Source of the DNA: an uncultured Bacteroidota bacterium
Lineage (GTDB): Bacteria > Bacteroidota > Bacteroidia > Chitinophagales > Chitinophagaceae
DNA length: 64,000 nucleotides
Assembly: GCA_903905065.1 (NCBI GenBank)
Contig: CAIVEW010000044.1
Span: forward strand, 1-64,000
Reading direction: 5' to 3'
In this document: in pieces, positions 1 through 8,090 of the stretch
Numbering within the stretch: the first letter of the stretch is position 1
Layout: each line of letters opens with the position of its first letter
Notes under the pieces: model-generated
What the model was told of the DNA's origin: nothing
Seen by the model: only the letters and a program-made list of their open reading frames with translations
Databases searched by the model: none
Translations under genes and position numbers: made by a program

Positions 1-46
1 ATAGCCTGCAAGTCCTCCATATAACTCTGAATCGCAGGATTCAGGA

Positions 47-1393
47 CTAATTTGAAATGACAATCTGGAGCACTTTGTTTGCCGTTACGGAATGCAGTCT
101 TAACAGATAAACCCCATCTGAAAGGATATTTTTTAAGAACAGGTGCTGGTTGATCTTTCTATTTTGAACAGGCAGATTGGCACTATAAACCGTCTGGCCA
201 AGCATATTTGTTATTTCCATCGACAGTTCACTGTAGTTATTTGTAGCACAAATCCCCTTAATCGTAAATTCACCATTGTTGGGATTCGGGACCAATGCTG
301 CGTCCAGTCCTCCGTTCAGCGTCGCAATTCCCGTTGTTGTTGTGGTGGTATCAGGATGTGTAGTTACCTTGAGTACCCCGGCATTCGAAGTATCTATGCA
401 GACACCCACTGTGTCTGAGCGGAAGCAACGGTATAAGTTACCGGAATCCAATATTGCCAGGGGGCTGATAACAAGTGTTTTTGTATTGACACCTGAATAT
501 GGCGGCGTATTAGTTAAATTCACGTAGCCGGAGCCGGAATTCTCCTGCCACTGATAGTTAGCCAAGGTGGCGCCCCCTGTGTCACTTATGGTAAAAGTAG
601 CGGTGCCGCCGATTGTATCAGTGACATTTGCAGGTTGCCCCACGATTAAGCTCGCAAGCCCGAGATAAAGCTTGCTTATCTCACACTCTTCCAGTTTCCT
701 GTTCCATGCGCCAACATCGTCAATAGACCCTTTAAAAAATTGCCATGTTCCGTTATCCACAGCTCCTATATCGTTCCAGTAGCTGGAGGCGGCGTAGGTG
801 ATAGAACCGGGCAGGTAGGCTTGAGTTTGCATTACACCGTCGTAATAGATCTGCATGTAATTATTGGCCAAATCATAGGTTCCGACAACGTGATGCCAGC
901 GTGTAACATCAACAATAGAAGCATTAAACCCTATCTGGTTGATTATTGAACCAGTAGGGTCTATGTCTCTTCTAAATCTAACTTGTGCTGCATCAAGGTA
1001 TAGCATATATGGGTCATGGGCAGAAGTCAGATCTCCCCGCCAAAATATCTGGGCGGAACCACCAGAACTATCGGGAATGTAGCTTGTACAGTAAACCCAG
1101 GCAGCAATTGTTACGCTCTTTACTAATTTTAAAGAGATATTGGGTGGAATGTAAATATAGTTGGTATGACCATCAAAACTATACGCAGAATTAGCATTGC
1201 CGAAACGGTCTGTGGTTAAAGTTGCGCCGTAAACAGTACCATTGTTGCCGACCCCGCTACTGTCGATAGCATTTCCAGAGAATGGCCACCATGCTTCAAG
1301 CTGTGATGTTGAAACATAAGTCGGTACATTTGGCTGGCAGAAAGCCAAAGTTGACGATAACAACAATAGGGTAATTATAGAACGCTTCTTCAT
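47..1393 (-). CDS. Secreted LamG/Ig-like protein with T9SS sorting domain
   Basis: A 448-residue protein predicted to be exported and anchored at, or released from, the cell surface. Residues 1-20 form a signal peptide (MKKRSIITLLLL...FCQ). About 30-240 look like a LamG/concanavalin-type jelly roll, as in surface glycan-binding proteins. About 250-345 are an Ig-like module. The last 75 residues, starting at the motif VPNPNNGEFTIKG, are a type A Por secretion (T9SS) sorting domain. An in-frame start six codons upstream is possible, but it would lie inside the TATATTTG -7 box, so the MKKR start is preferred. The ligand is unknown; there is no catalytic signature. It stands alone, with no obvious partner gene. 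Confidence 0.8.
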   Translation of the reverse strand: MKKRSIITLLLLSSTLAFCQPNVPTYVSTSQLEAWWPFSGNAIDSSGVGNNGTVYGATLTTDRFGNANSAYSFDGHTNYIYIPPNISLKLVKSVTIAAWVYCTSYIPDSSGGSAQIFWRGDLTSAHDPYMLYLDAAQVRFRRDIDPTGSIINQIGFNASIVDVTRWHHVVGTYDLANNYMQIYYDGVMQTQAYLPGSITYAASSYWNDIGAVDNGTWQFFKGSIDDVGAWNRKLEECEISKLYLGLASLIVGQPANVTDTIGGTATFTISDTGGATLANYQWQENSGSGYVNLTNTPPYSGVNTKTLVISPLAILDSGNLYRCFRSDTVGVCIDTSNAGVLKVTTHPDTTTTTTGIATLNGGLDAALVPNPNNGEFTIKGICATNNYSELSMEITNMLGQTVYSANLPVQNRKINQHLFLKNILSDGVYLLRLHSVTANKVLQIVISN

Positions 1394-1408
1394 GTCTAAT
1401 ATTTTGGG

Positions 1409-1416
1409 CAAATATA
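1409..1416 (-). promoter_or_regulatory. Bacteroidota -7 promoter box
   Basis: The minus strand reads TATATTTG, a perfect TAnnTTTG match, 15 nt upstream of the LamG/T9SS gene start. No TTTG -33 box is evident at the usual distance. Confidence 0.5.
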
Positions 1417-1496
1417 ATAGTTTAATAATAGGTACGAATGCATTTAAAGAAAAATTTTTATTAATTTTTCCTTAATTGGCAAATAACTGATAGATT

Positions 1497-2690
1497 CTAG
1501 TTTTTCAACACGCCCAACTCCCTACCTACCTTGATAAACGACTCAATGGCTTCATCCAGTTGATGACGCTCATGGCCGGCAGATATCTGCACCCTTATAC
1601 GGGCCTGGCCTTTTGGCACTACCGGGAAAAAGAAGCCGACCACGTAAATACCTTCTTCCAGCATACGGGCAGCAAATTTCTGGGCAACTACCGCATCATA
1701 TAACATCAACGGGCATATAGGATGCGTGCCGGGCTTTATATCAAACCCCGCATCGGTCATCTTTTTGCGGAAGTAGAGTGTGTTGTCCTCGAGTTTATCA
1801 CGCAATTGGGTTGTTTCGCTGAGCATATCCAGCACGGCTATAGTGGCGCCAACTATAGACGGTGCAAGGGAATTGGAGAACAAATAAGGCCGGCTGCGCT
1901 GGCGCAGCATATCAACGATCTCTTTTTTACCGCTGGTAAAGCCTCCTGATGCACCTCCCAACGCTTTGCCCATGGTGCCGGTAATTATGTCTATCCTGCC
2001 CATTACTCCGCACAGCTCATGTACTCCCCGTCCCGTTGCACCCATGAAGCCGGAAGAATGGCTTTCATCGATCATCACTAATGCGTCGTATTTATCAGCG
2101 AGGTCACATATTTTATCGAGCTGGGCTATCGTGCCGTCCATAGAGAATACAGAATCTGTAACGATGATGCGGGTACGGGCATCCATATTGGCCTGAAGCT
2201 GTATTTCAAGATCGGCCATATCATTGTGCTTGTACCTTCCCCTGCGTGACTTACAGAGCCGTACGCCATCAATGATAGAAGCATGGTTCAGCTCATCTGA
2301 AATAATGGCATCATTCTCGCCCAGCAGTGGTTCGAAAACGCCACCGTTTGCGTCGAAACATGCTACGTATAGTATTGTGTCATCTGTACCAAGGAACTTT
2401 GAGAGTTTTTCCTCCAGTTCCTTATGTATGTCCTGAGTGCCGCATATGAACCGAACAGAACTCATACCGTACCCGCGCTGGTCAACAGTGCGGTGTGCCG
2501 CTTCTATCACCTTAGGGTGGGATGAAAGACCAAGGTAGTTATTGGCGCAAAAATTAAGTACTTTATTTCCATTTACGGTTATCTCCGCACCCTGCTCTGA
2601 TTCAATAATGCGCTCCTGCTTGTATAGGCCGGCGTCTTTTATTTCCTGCAATTCCTGTTGCAGCCGTGTATAAAATGAAGGACTGGACAT
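1497..2690 (-). CDS. kbl: Glycine C-acetyltransferase (2-amino-3-ketobutyrate CoA ligase)
   Basis: A 397-residue PLP-dependent alpha-oxoamine synthase that cleaves 2-amino-3-ketobutyrate with CoA to glycine and acetyl-CoA in threonine breakdown. Visible family signatures are [13 protein letters not shown] near residue 48, [15 protein letters not shown], the cofactor-binding DESHSSGF, and the PLP lysine in [15 protein letters not shown]. Length matches Kbl (about 397). The N-terminal part (residues 1-45) and the whole alignment favour Kbl over 8-amino-7-oxononanoate synthase (BioF), the main alternative; no biotin genes are nearby. Threonine dehydrogenase, its usual partner, is not in the window. 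Monocistronic: about 190 bp of repeat-rich spacer lies upstream. Confidence 0.9.
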   Translation of the reverse strand: MSSPSFYTRLQQELQEIKDAGLYKQERIIESEQGAEITVNGNKVLNFCANNYLGLSSHPKVIEAAHRTVDQRGYGMSSVRFICGTQDIHKELEEKLSKFLGTDDTILYVACFDANGGVFEPLLGENDAIISDELNHASIIDGVRLCKSRRGRYKHNDMADLEIQLQANMDARTRIIVTDSVFSMDGTIAQLDKICDLADKYDALVMIDESHSSGFMGATGRGVHELCGVMGRIDIITGTMGKALGGASGGFTSGKKEIVDMLRQRSRPYLFSNSLAPSIVGATIAVLDMLSETTQLRDKLEDNTLYFRKKMTDAGFDIKPGTHPICPLMLYDAVVAQKFAARMLEEGIYVVGFFFPVVPKGQARIRVQISAGHERHQLDEAIESFIKVGRELGVLKN

Positions 2691-2800
2691 ACGTTAGTTT
2701 TTTTAGGTTTAGAATTAGGTAGTTCGACTATGCTCACTATGACAACAGGATTTGGGAATTTGGATTGAAATTCAATCCCGGTTATTGGAAATAATCCCAA

Positions 2801-2880
2801 TCTGCTCGTCGGCAGACAGGTTCCTAATTCCAGGTTTACAAATTCCCATATAATACAAACCTGCCTACCGGCAGGCAGGT
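2801..2880. repeat. Degenerate palindromic repeat pair
   Basis: Two related palindromic units lie in the spacer between kbl and the lipoprotein gene. A good copy at 2859-2880 has arms ACCTGCC and GGCAGGT around CTACCGGC. A worn copy at 2801-2823 (CTGCTCGTCGGCAGACAGG) is also followed by TTCC. The left part of the same spacer (about 2723-2745) carries a stretch reading TAGTTCGACTATGCTCACTATG that resembles another dispersed Bacteroidota repeat. No ORF is present. Confidence 0.5.
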
Positions 2881-2884
2881 TCCA

Positions 2885-3607
2885 CTATTTGGCGTAAGTA
2901 ACGGTGCAATTATCTGTGCTAGTGCCGGTGGTATTGTAAGTAACAGACATGCCGCTTGCAGTAAATGTGCCGCTACCTTGTAATACAACGCCATTTCCTA
3001 TATTCTGACTCGGAATAGCGAGCGAGTCATTATCACAATTCAGGTACACAGTAGTATTTGTATTAGTTCCATACCCTCCGAAATCGTTTACAGAAAGTGT
3101 ATTCTGAGCCACCCATGTAGAAGTAGCTGTATGGCTGGTGTTGCCGGTGACTGAACATGCATTGTGCCCGCTAAGGCTGCCAAGCAACGAAGTCGCACAG
3201 TCGGCAGGTATCACCGTTAGGTTGAAGCTGTAGGTTTGTGGTGTTTCCTCGGGAGCATAGCCGGTAATCGTGATCCGGTAAGTGTTGTGTGCGGCATGAT
3301 TGGTACTGAATACAAAGTCTTCAACATAGCTGGGAACCGCACTGAAAGAATCGGGGGTTACACTGATATCTGCAGGCAGTCCGCTGATCTTCAAAGTCAC
3401 ATTGTCCTGTGCATAGCCACTTAAAAACTTAACTAAGATCTGCATATCGAACCGTCCGCTGTCCGGGATAAAAATATCGTTAACAGTGGTCGCGTGATTG
3501 GTCACAACCGTATAAGAAACGGGAACCTTTACCGCTTTATCGCAGGAAATAACGACAACACAAGCCACCACAAAAAATGTGATTACAAGCAAACCAATTT
3601 TTTTCAT
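2885..3607 (-). CDS. Putative lipoprotein of unknown function
   Basis: A 240-residue protein with a lipoprotein signal sequence: MKKIGLL, a hydrophobic core to about residue 20, then a lipobox-like VVISC with the Cys near residue 22. The body is rich in Thr, Ser and Val with alternating hydrophobics, as in stacked beta-sandwich modules. About 30-130 resemble an Ig/Big-like fold and 140-240 a second beta domain with several Cys residues. No catalytic motif is visible and I do not recognise the family. It is probably tethered to the periplasmic or outer face of a membrane. It lies 43 bp downstream of the nitroreductase gene on the same strand, so co-transcription is possible. Confidence 0.7.
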   Translation of the reverse strand: MKKIGLLVITFFVVACVVVISCDKAVKVPVSYTVVTNHATTVNDIFIPDSGRFDMQILVKFLSGYAQDNVTLKISGLPADISVTPDSFSAVPSYVEDFVFSTNHAAHNTYRITITGYAPEETPQTYSFNLTVIPADCATSLLGSLSGHNACSVTGNTSHTATSTWVAQNTLSVNDFGGYGTNTNTTVYLNCDNDSLAIPSQNIGNGVVLQGSGTFTASGMSVTYNTTGTSTDNCTVTYAK

Positions 3608-3650
3608 ACATCTGTTTTAAAGCGGAAAGATACACCCATAACATTTAAAA

Positions 3651-4238
3651 TCATAACCATTTTACTTTTTCGCTTATCACCGTATTGCGCACGCCATCTT
3701 TAGCCGGTTCGTCGGAATATCCCAGAAATATAAGCCCCATTACTATATCATCTGCACTAAGGTGCAAGTAATCTTTCAGCGCGTGGGTGTGCGTCATACC
3801 ACCAGAACTCCAAAAAGAAGCAATACCCAGTGCCGTTGCACCCAGCAAAATATTTTGTATCGCCGCAGATGCAGCCGCCACTTCCTCCAGTTGAGGGATC
3901 TTTACATTTTCACCACGTTTCATTACTGCTATTATGAGATGGGAAGCCAGGTCAACATTATGTTCCAATTTTTCCCGTGTTGCTGCCTGCCGCTTATCCT
4001 CTGCGGTGTGATTCCAGTAAAGGTCAGCGTGGTCTTTGCCAAATTGTTTCAGGGCGTCTCCGCGATATACGAAGAACTTCCAAGGTTCGGTGCGGCCATG
4101 AGTGGGGGCCCAATGTGCAAGGGAAAGCATTTGATCCACCGTCTCATCTGGTATCATTTTTCCATTCATTTTTGCCCAGCCTACCGAACGTCTGCCGGTT
4201 ATTATCGACTCCAATAGCGCAAATTTTTCGTTTGTCAT
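3651..4238 (-). CDS. Nitroreductase family protein
   Basis: A 195-residue FMN-dependent NAD(P)H oxidoreductase of the nitroreductase superfamily, cytoplasmic. Signatures are the N-terminal RRSVGWAKM (family RRSIR-like FMN phosphate contact), the LAHWAPTHGRTEPWKFFVY block that forms the flavin and substrate pocket, and the C-terminal MGLIFLGYSDEPAKDG. Length fits the short YdjA-like branch of about 185-195 residues. The natural substrate cannot be deduced. The start codon is only 5 nt from a TATCTTTG -7 box, so the mRNA may be leaderless. It is divergent from the YceI gene. Confidence 0.85.
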   Translation of the reverse strand: MTNEKFALLESIITGRRSVGWAKMNGKMIPDETVDQMLSLAHWAPTHGRTEPWKFFVYRGDALKQFGKDHADLYWNHTAEDKRQAATREKLEHNVDLASHLIIAVMKRGENVKIPQLEEVAAASAAIQNILLGATALGIASFWSSGGMTHTHALKDYLHLSADDIVMGLIFLGYSDEPAKDGVRNTVISEKVKWL

Positions 4239-4243
4239 GGCGG

Positions 4244-4251
4244 CAAAGATA
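4244..4251 (-). promoter_or_regulatory. -7 promoter box very close to nitroreductase start
   Basis: The minus strand reads TATCTTTG, a perfect TAnnTTTG box, ending 5 nt before the ATG. A start of transcription about 7 nt downstream would fall on the initiation codon. Confidence 0.4.
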
Positions 4252-4373
4252 TGGGCAGTAGATGTAGTATGGCCGCAGGGACTATAATTATTTTCTATTA
4301 TAACCTGAATTGAATAATAGTTTGTGACTTAGACTTGATCGCTTAAAGCTGGCTATAAGAGTGTAAACCTCCT

Positions 4374-4381
4374 TAAATTTG
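4374..4381 (+). promoter_or_regulatory. -7 promoter box close to YceI gene start
   Basis: TAAATTTG matches TAnnTTTG and ends 5 nt before the first ATG and 11 nt before the third codon, which is also ATG. The transcript would be leaderless or nearly so. Confidence 0.35.
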
Positions 4382-4386
4382 TAAAA

Positions 4387-4950
4387 ATGGGCATGCGCAA
4401 CAATTTTATCAGCAGCATTATAGTATCAACTGCTCTTTTTACAGGGGCGGCAGCTCAACAATATGTGCCGACCGCAAAAGGCTCAAAAACAGAGCTTAAG
4501 TTTACTTACCATAAAGATGACGAGGCAATAAAGTGTTCCTTAGGGGTAATAAAGGGTAAGATAAATTTTGACCCTAAAAAGCTTAGTGCCGCGTCTTTTG
4601 ACATCACGATAGGCACCTCTCTCCTTAATACCGGAATAACCGAATGGAACAAGACCGTTAAAAGTGAATCTTTTCTCAATACAGCCAAATATCCTGCGAT
4701 TCACCTGAAGTCTACGAGTGTGACGCAGGACAAGGCTGGTAGTATCGTTTACATTATTCATGGCAACCTTACTATTAAGGGGATTACCAAAATGGTAAAT
4801 ATTCAATTTGTTGCAACACCTCTAGGTACAGGATATATATTCAGGGGCGGTTTCGATGTAAGCAGGCAGGGATATGACCTGGGCACAAAGGACGATAAAC
4901 TCGACGATCCTGTGGCGATGTTTATAGAGATAAAAGCTGATAAAAGGTGA
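4387..4950 (+). CDS. YceI family periplasmic lipid-binding-like protein
   Basis: A 187-residue exported protein of the YceI family, a lipocalin-like beta barrel that binds isoprenoid or other hydrophobic molecules. The signal peptide is about 1-24 (hydrophobic segment followed by GAAAQQY). The YceI pattern follows: FTYHKDDEAIKCSLGVIKGKI, FDPKKLSAASFDITIG, LNTGITEWNKTVKSESFLN, then KYPAIHLKST and HGNLTIKGITKMV, and finally FDVSRQGYDLG. Length is typical. Translation could start at codon 1 or codon 3 (both Met). Its ligand is unknown. It is convergent with the next gene, 12 bp away. Confidence 0.88.
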   Translation: MGMRNNFISSIIVSTALFTGAAAQQYVPTAKGSKTELKFTYHKDDEAIKCSLGVIKGKINFDPKKLSAASFDITIGTSLLNTGITEWNKTVKSESFLNTAKYPAIHLKSTSVTQDKAGSIVYIIHGNLTIKGITKMVNIQFVATPLGTGYIFRGGFDVSRQGYDLGTKDDKLDDPVAMFIEIKADKR

Positions 4951-4962
4951 GCGACCCTGGGA

Positions 4963-5469
4963 TCAGTCTATACCCAGGTCTTTGCGATACATATCCGCAG
5001 CCATCATGCCTGCAAAGATCATGTTGTCATTGTTTGGATCGGTAAAAATAATGTAGGCGTCATCAGCGCCGGGCGAGATCGGTTTGATATCGGATACAAC
5101 CGCCCTGACTATTTTGTGCTTCGGGTTTTCAATGTAGGCGTGGCCAGCAGAGATCAAAAATGCACCCACCGCTTTTTGCATTAGTATCTGCAGGGGTTTA
5201 CGATATTCCATTTTTAGTCCCGGGAATAACTCCACCACATAGTCGCCGCTGGTGTCGAGCCCACAGGTGGTGCCATAGGTGGTATCTCCCGTTTCCGCCA
5301 GCAATTGCAGCGCTTTGTCAATGTCCTTTATAGTGAAAGAAATACTATAGCCCTGAAATAATACATGCACCTGCGGCCTTGTCCAGAGATTTCGTAACTG
5401 TATAGTGCGTTGTGCCTGTGTAGTTCCGGAAATGATCAACGCAAATAAAAGCAGCGATACACTCTTCAT
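4963..5469 (-). CDS. Secreted protein of unknown function
   Basis: A 168-residue protein with a cleavable signal peptide (MKSVSLLLFALIISGTTQAQ, cleavage after about residue 18). The mature part has about 150 residues with two Cys in YGTTCGLDTSG-like context and no enzyme motif that I recognise. Near its C-terminus ISPGADDAYIIFTDPNND is an acidic stretch. Divergent from the threonine aldolase gene, with 61 bp between the start codons. I give no function. Confidence 0.6.
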   Translation of the reverse strand: MKSVSLLLFALIISGTTQAQRTIQLRNLWTRPQVHVLFQGYSISFTIKDIDKALQLLAETGDTTYGTTCGLDTSGDYVVELFPGLKMEYRKPLQILMQKAVGAFLISAGHAYIENPKHKIVRAVVSDIKPISPGADDAYIIFTDPNNDNMIFAGMMAADMYRKDLGID

Positions 5470-5530
5470 TTGTCTTATTTGTTGTCTAAAGTTAGGAAAA
5501 CCGCTACTTTTAAAGCAAAATCAATTTTTG

Positions 5531-6553
5531 ATGAAGAGCTTTGCCAGCGATAATTATGCCGGGGTGCTGCCGGAAGTGATGAATGCCCTGCAAAACGTTA
5601 ACGATGCACACGTTCGCTCCTATGGCGCAGACGAGATCACTAGCCGAACTGTTTCCCTATTTAAAGAGGTTTTCGATGCGGATGTGGATGTTTATTTTGT
5701 TTTCAACGGTACAGGTGCCAATGTACTGAGCATCAGCAGCGCCACGCAATCCTACAATGCCGTACTTTGTTCAGACACATCTCATATCTACAATGATGAA
5801 TCATCCGCTCCCGAAACATTTACAGGATGCAGGTTTTTTCCGTTGCGGGCCAACGACAAAGGGAAGGTAGATATAGAGACTATCAGCGAGCGTCTGATAA
5901 GGAAGGGAGATGTGCATTATGCGCAAACAGCAATGCTGTCCATTACCCAGGCTACAGAATATGGAACTGTATATAAGCCGGATGAAATAAGGGAGATATC
6001 AAAACTGACAAAGGAGCACGGACTATACCTGCACATGGATGGTTCCCGATTTTTTAATGCGGCCGCATCCTTGGGCTGCGGACTAAAGGACATCAGTACC
6101 AATGCGGGCATAGATATTCTATCCCTGGGCGGAACAAAAGCGGGAATGATGTTTGGCGAGGCAGTCGTGGTTTTCAATAAAGAACTATCGAAACACATAG
6201 CCTACAGGCATAAGCAGATCATGCAGCTGGCATCCAAAACCCGATTCATAGCCGCACAGTTTGAAGCGATGCTGCAAAACGAAACCTGGCGGAAACATGC
6301 TACCCATGCCAATAAAATGGCGGAGCTGCTGTGCAAGTCATTAACGCCCAACAGGCAGGTGAAGATCACCAAGCCCGTGCAGGCCAATGCGGTATTTGCA
6401 GAGATACCACGTACCTGGTACGAGCCATTGCAGGAGCATTATCCATTCTACGTATGGAAAGAAAGCACGCACGAAGTAAGGCTGATGTGCGCATGGGATA
6501 CGAAGGAGGAGGACATAATGAAGTTTGTGGAGGCAGTCAATAAACTTCAATAA
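5531..6553 (+). CDS. Low-specificity L-threonine aldolase
   Basis: A 340-residue PLP fold-type I enzyme that cleaves L-threonine or allo-threonine to glycine and acetaldehyde; cytoplasmic. The start MKSFASDNYAGVLPEV is the canonical aldolase N-terminus (substrate-binding SDNxxG). An upstream in-frame start would extend into the divergent gene. Further marks are the FNGTGAN nucleotide-like loop, LHMDGSRFFNAA, with the Asp that contacts the PLP ring nitrogen, and the Schiff-base Lys in LSLGGTKAGMMFGE. Length (about 340) is normal. Together with kbl 3 kb away and gcvP at 17.6 kb it contributes to glycine supply and breakdown, though the genes are not clustered. Confidence 0.9.
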   Translation: MKSFASDNYAGVLPEVMNALQNVNDAHVRSYGADEITSRTVSLFKEVFDADVDVYFVFNGTGANVLSISSATQSYNAVLCSDTSHIYNDESSAPETFTGCRFFPLRANDKGKVDIETISERLIRKGDVHYAQTAMLSITQATEYGTVYKPDEIREISKLTKEHGLYLHMDGSRFFNAAASLGCGLKDISTNAGIDILSLGGTKAGMMFGEAVVVFNKELSKHIAYRHKQIMQLASKTRFIAAQFEAMLQNETWRKHATHANKMAELLCKSLTPNRQVKITKPVQANAVFAEIPRTWYEPLQEHYPFYVWKESTHEVRLMCAWDTKEEDIMKFVEAVNKLQ

Positions 6554-6562
6554 AGCCCTGCG

Positions 6563-6718
6563 CTATTTGCCTACCGGCGCAGCCGTAGGCTGTACCGGCT
6601 TTTCCTCACTATGCTTTGCAAAACGCTCACGGATAATGGCCGCACATACCGGCAAAATGAGAATGGCCATGAAAAGGATAATCACCAGCATACCTTTTGT
6701 TTTTTTGGAAAGCGTCAC
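6563..6718 (-). CDS. Small single-span membrane protein (51 aa)
   Basis: A GTG-initiated 51-residue ORF. Residues 1-9 are polar and basic (TLSKKTKG), 10-28 form one hydrophobic helix (MLVIILFMAILILPVCAAI), followed by a charged, proline-containing tail (RERFAKHSEEKPVQPTAAPVGK). It starts 30 bp after the stop of the MutS-like gene on the same strand and has an A/T-rich upstream region, as is usual for initiation in Bacteroidota. The membrane topology, with Lys before and Arg/Lys after the helix, looks like a real protein rather than noise. Family unknown; protein evidence would be needed. Confidence 0.45.
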   Translation of the reverse strand: MTLSKKTKGMLVIILFMAILILPVCAAIIRERFAKHSEEKPVQPTAAPVGK

Positions 6719-6748
6719 TATTTAAAATTTTAAGTTAACAATTGTATT

Positions 6749-8089
6749 TCATCGGGTATTCCGGTTCAATAGATCAATTACCCCTTCTTTCAGCAGTATC
6801 CGATAGCCTATCCGGTCATCGGAAATGCCGCTTTTGAGCTCGTAGGTGAATTTATATTCTCCTTCCGTGCTCATTGTGGTTACAAAGTAATAGAAAAGTA
6901 TTTCTTTATTGCGAACGTTATCTGCTTTGAATTGCTGTGCCACTTCATAAAGGTGCGTGGATATGATCATCAGGTGGTTAGGGTGGTGCAGCAGTCCATC
7001 CATCACCGCCCGGGTACATTCATAAGCATCATGGACATTCGTGCCTTTAAACAATTCGTCCATCAGCACCAGGTGGGGCTCACGCTTTAGTAGTTTTTCG
7101 GCGGTCTGTTTCATACGCTGCACCTCGGCAAAGAAGTAACTCTCGCCCCTGAGTATATTGTCCTCCACCTGCATATTGGTGATGATGCCTTGTAAAAAAC
7201 TAATGCGCATAGCCCGTGCGGGCACTCCCATGCCGATATGGGCCAGCAAAGCACCTACCCCTAATGCGCGCATAAAAGTAGTTTTACCCGACATATTTGC
7301 CCCGGTAAGCAACAGGAAATTACGGTCTTGCTCAAAGGCAATATCGTAGCTAACAGGTTCTTTCAGCAACGGGTGGCTCAAACCCGTAGTTTCCATAAAT
7401 ACCGGGCTGGCGGGCAACAGTTTCGGAAATACCCAGCCATGCGTTTTTGTCGCGATAGCCATCGACCGCCATGCATCCAGTCGCGAATAACTGTCCACTA
7501 ACCGGTGCACCGTATACTTCATCTCCCGCCGTGCCCGGTAATCAAGTTGCATGAGGTCAGCATACTTTGTCTCCTTGGTGATAGCAGTTATTGGTGCAGT
7601 AAGCCGATGCTTTAATTCTTCCTTTATGGTTTCCAGCTCCCGCTTTAAAAGCGCTGGCACATCCGGTCGATCTGCAACTTCTGCAAGCAGGGCACAGCCA
7701 TTCAGGAAATCAGCTAAATGAGAAAGTGAAAACCGTGTATAAAAATATTCCTGCTTATGAAGCAGTTTTTGAAAATAGGAATTCAGTAATAGTGTAATTC
7801 CGCCAGGTGGTGTCGAAAGGCTGTCAGCGGATTCAAAAAATTTATCCAGCATCACCAGCGTACCGTTCAGGATTATCTTCGGCCACAATTCCAGGTTTGC
7901 CGACCAGAATTTGATTGAATCCTGTAAATCCTTAAGCTTATCAAAAGTATCAGGAGGGTGCTGAATATGCTTGCGCAGCATATCCCGGCCTGCATGCGTA
8001 GTAGTATGGTCTATTAATGCAAAGACATCCCCGCTCCCATCAGATGTGAATATGGACAGGTCCCGGAGGGTGGTTTTATCGTTTTGCAT
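6749..8089 (-). CDS. MutS-family ATPase lacking the mismatch-recognition domain
   Basis: A 446-residue protein with the MutS core (lever and clamp, about 20-230) and ATPase domain (about 240-446), without the N-terminal mismatch-binding domains I and II. ATPase marks are Walker A GANMSGKTTFMRALG, Walker B LVLMDELFKGTN, and the signature-like EDNILRGESYFFAEVQRMKQ. It is much shorter than MutS (about 850) and has no Smr nuclease domain as MutS2 has. Such stand-alone MutS-like proteins are common in Bacteroidota, with unclear substrates. The ATG at 8089 is one base past the dihydroorotase stop, so it is translationally coupled; an upstream TTG is unlikely to be used. Confidence 0.8.
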   Translation of the reverse strand: MQNDKTTLRDLSIFTSDGSGDVFALIDHTTTHAGRDMLRKHIQHPPDTFDKLKDLQDSIKFWSANLELWPKIILNGTLVMLDKFFESADSLSTPPGGITLLLNSYFQKLLHKQEYFYTRFSLSHLADFLNGCALLAEVADRPDVPALLKRELETIKEELKHRLTAPITAITKETKYADLMQLDYRARREMKYTVHRLVDSYSRLDAWRSMAIATKTHGWVFPKLLPASPVFMETTGLSHPLLKEPVSYDIAFEQDRNFLLLTGANMSGKTTFMRALGVGALLAHIGMGVPARAMRISFLQGIITNMQVEDNILRGESYFFAEVQRMKQTAEKLLKREPHLVLMDELFKGTNVHDAYECTRAVMDGLLHHPNHLMIISTHLYEVAQQFKADNVRNKEILFYYFVTTMSTEGEYKFTYELKSGISDDRIGYRILLKEGVIDLLNRNTR

Positions 8090-8090
8090 A

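Noticed and set aside
6525-6725. Plus-strand 66-residue frame at the threonine aldolase end
   Set aside because: It overlaps the aldolase gene and runs opposite the better-supported minus-strand 51-residue membrane protein.
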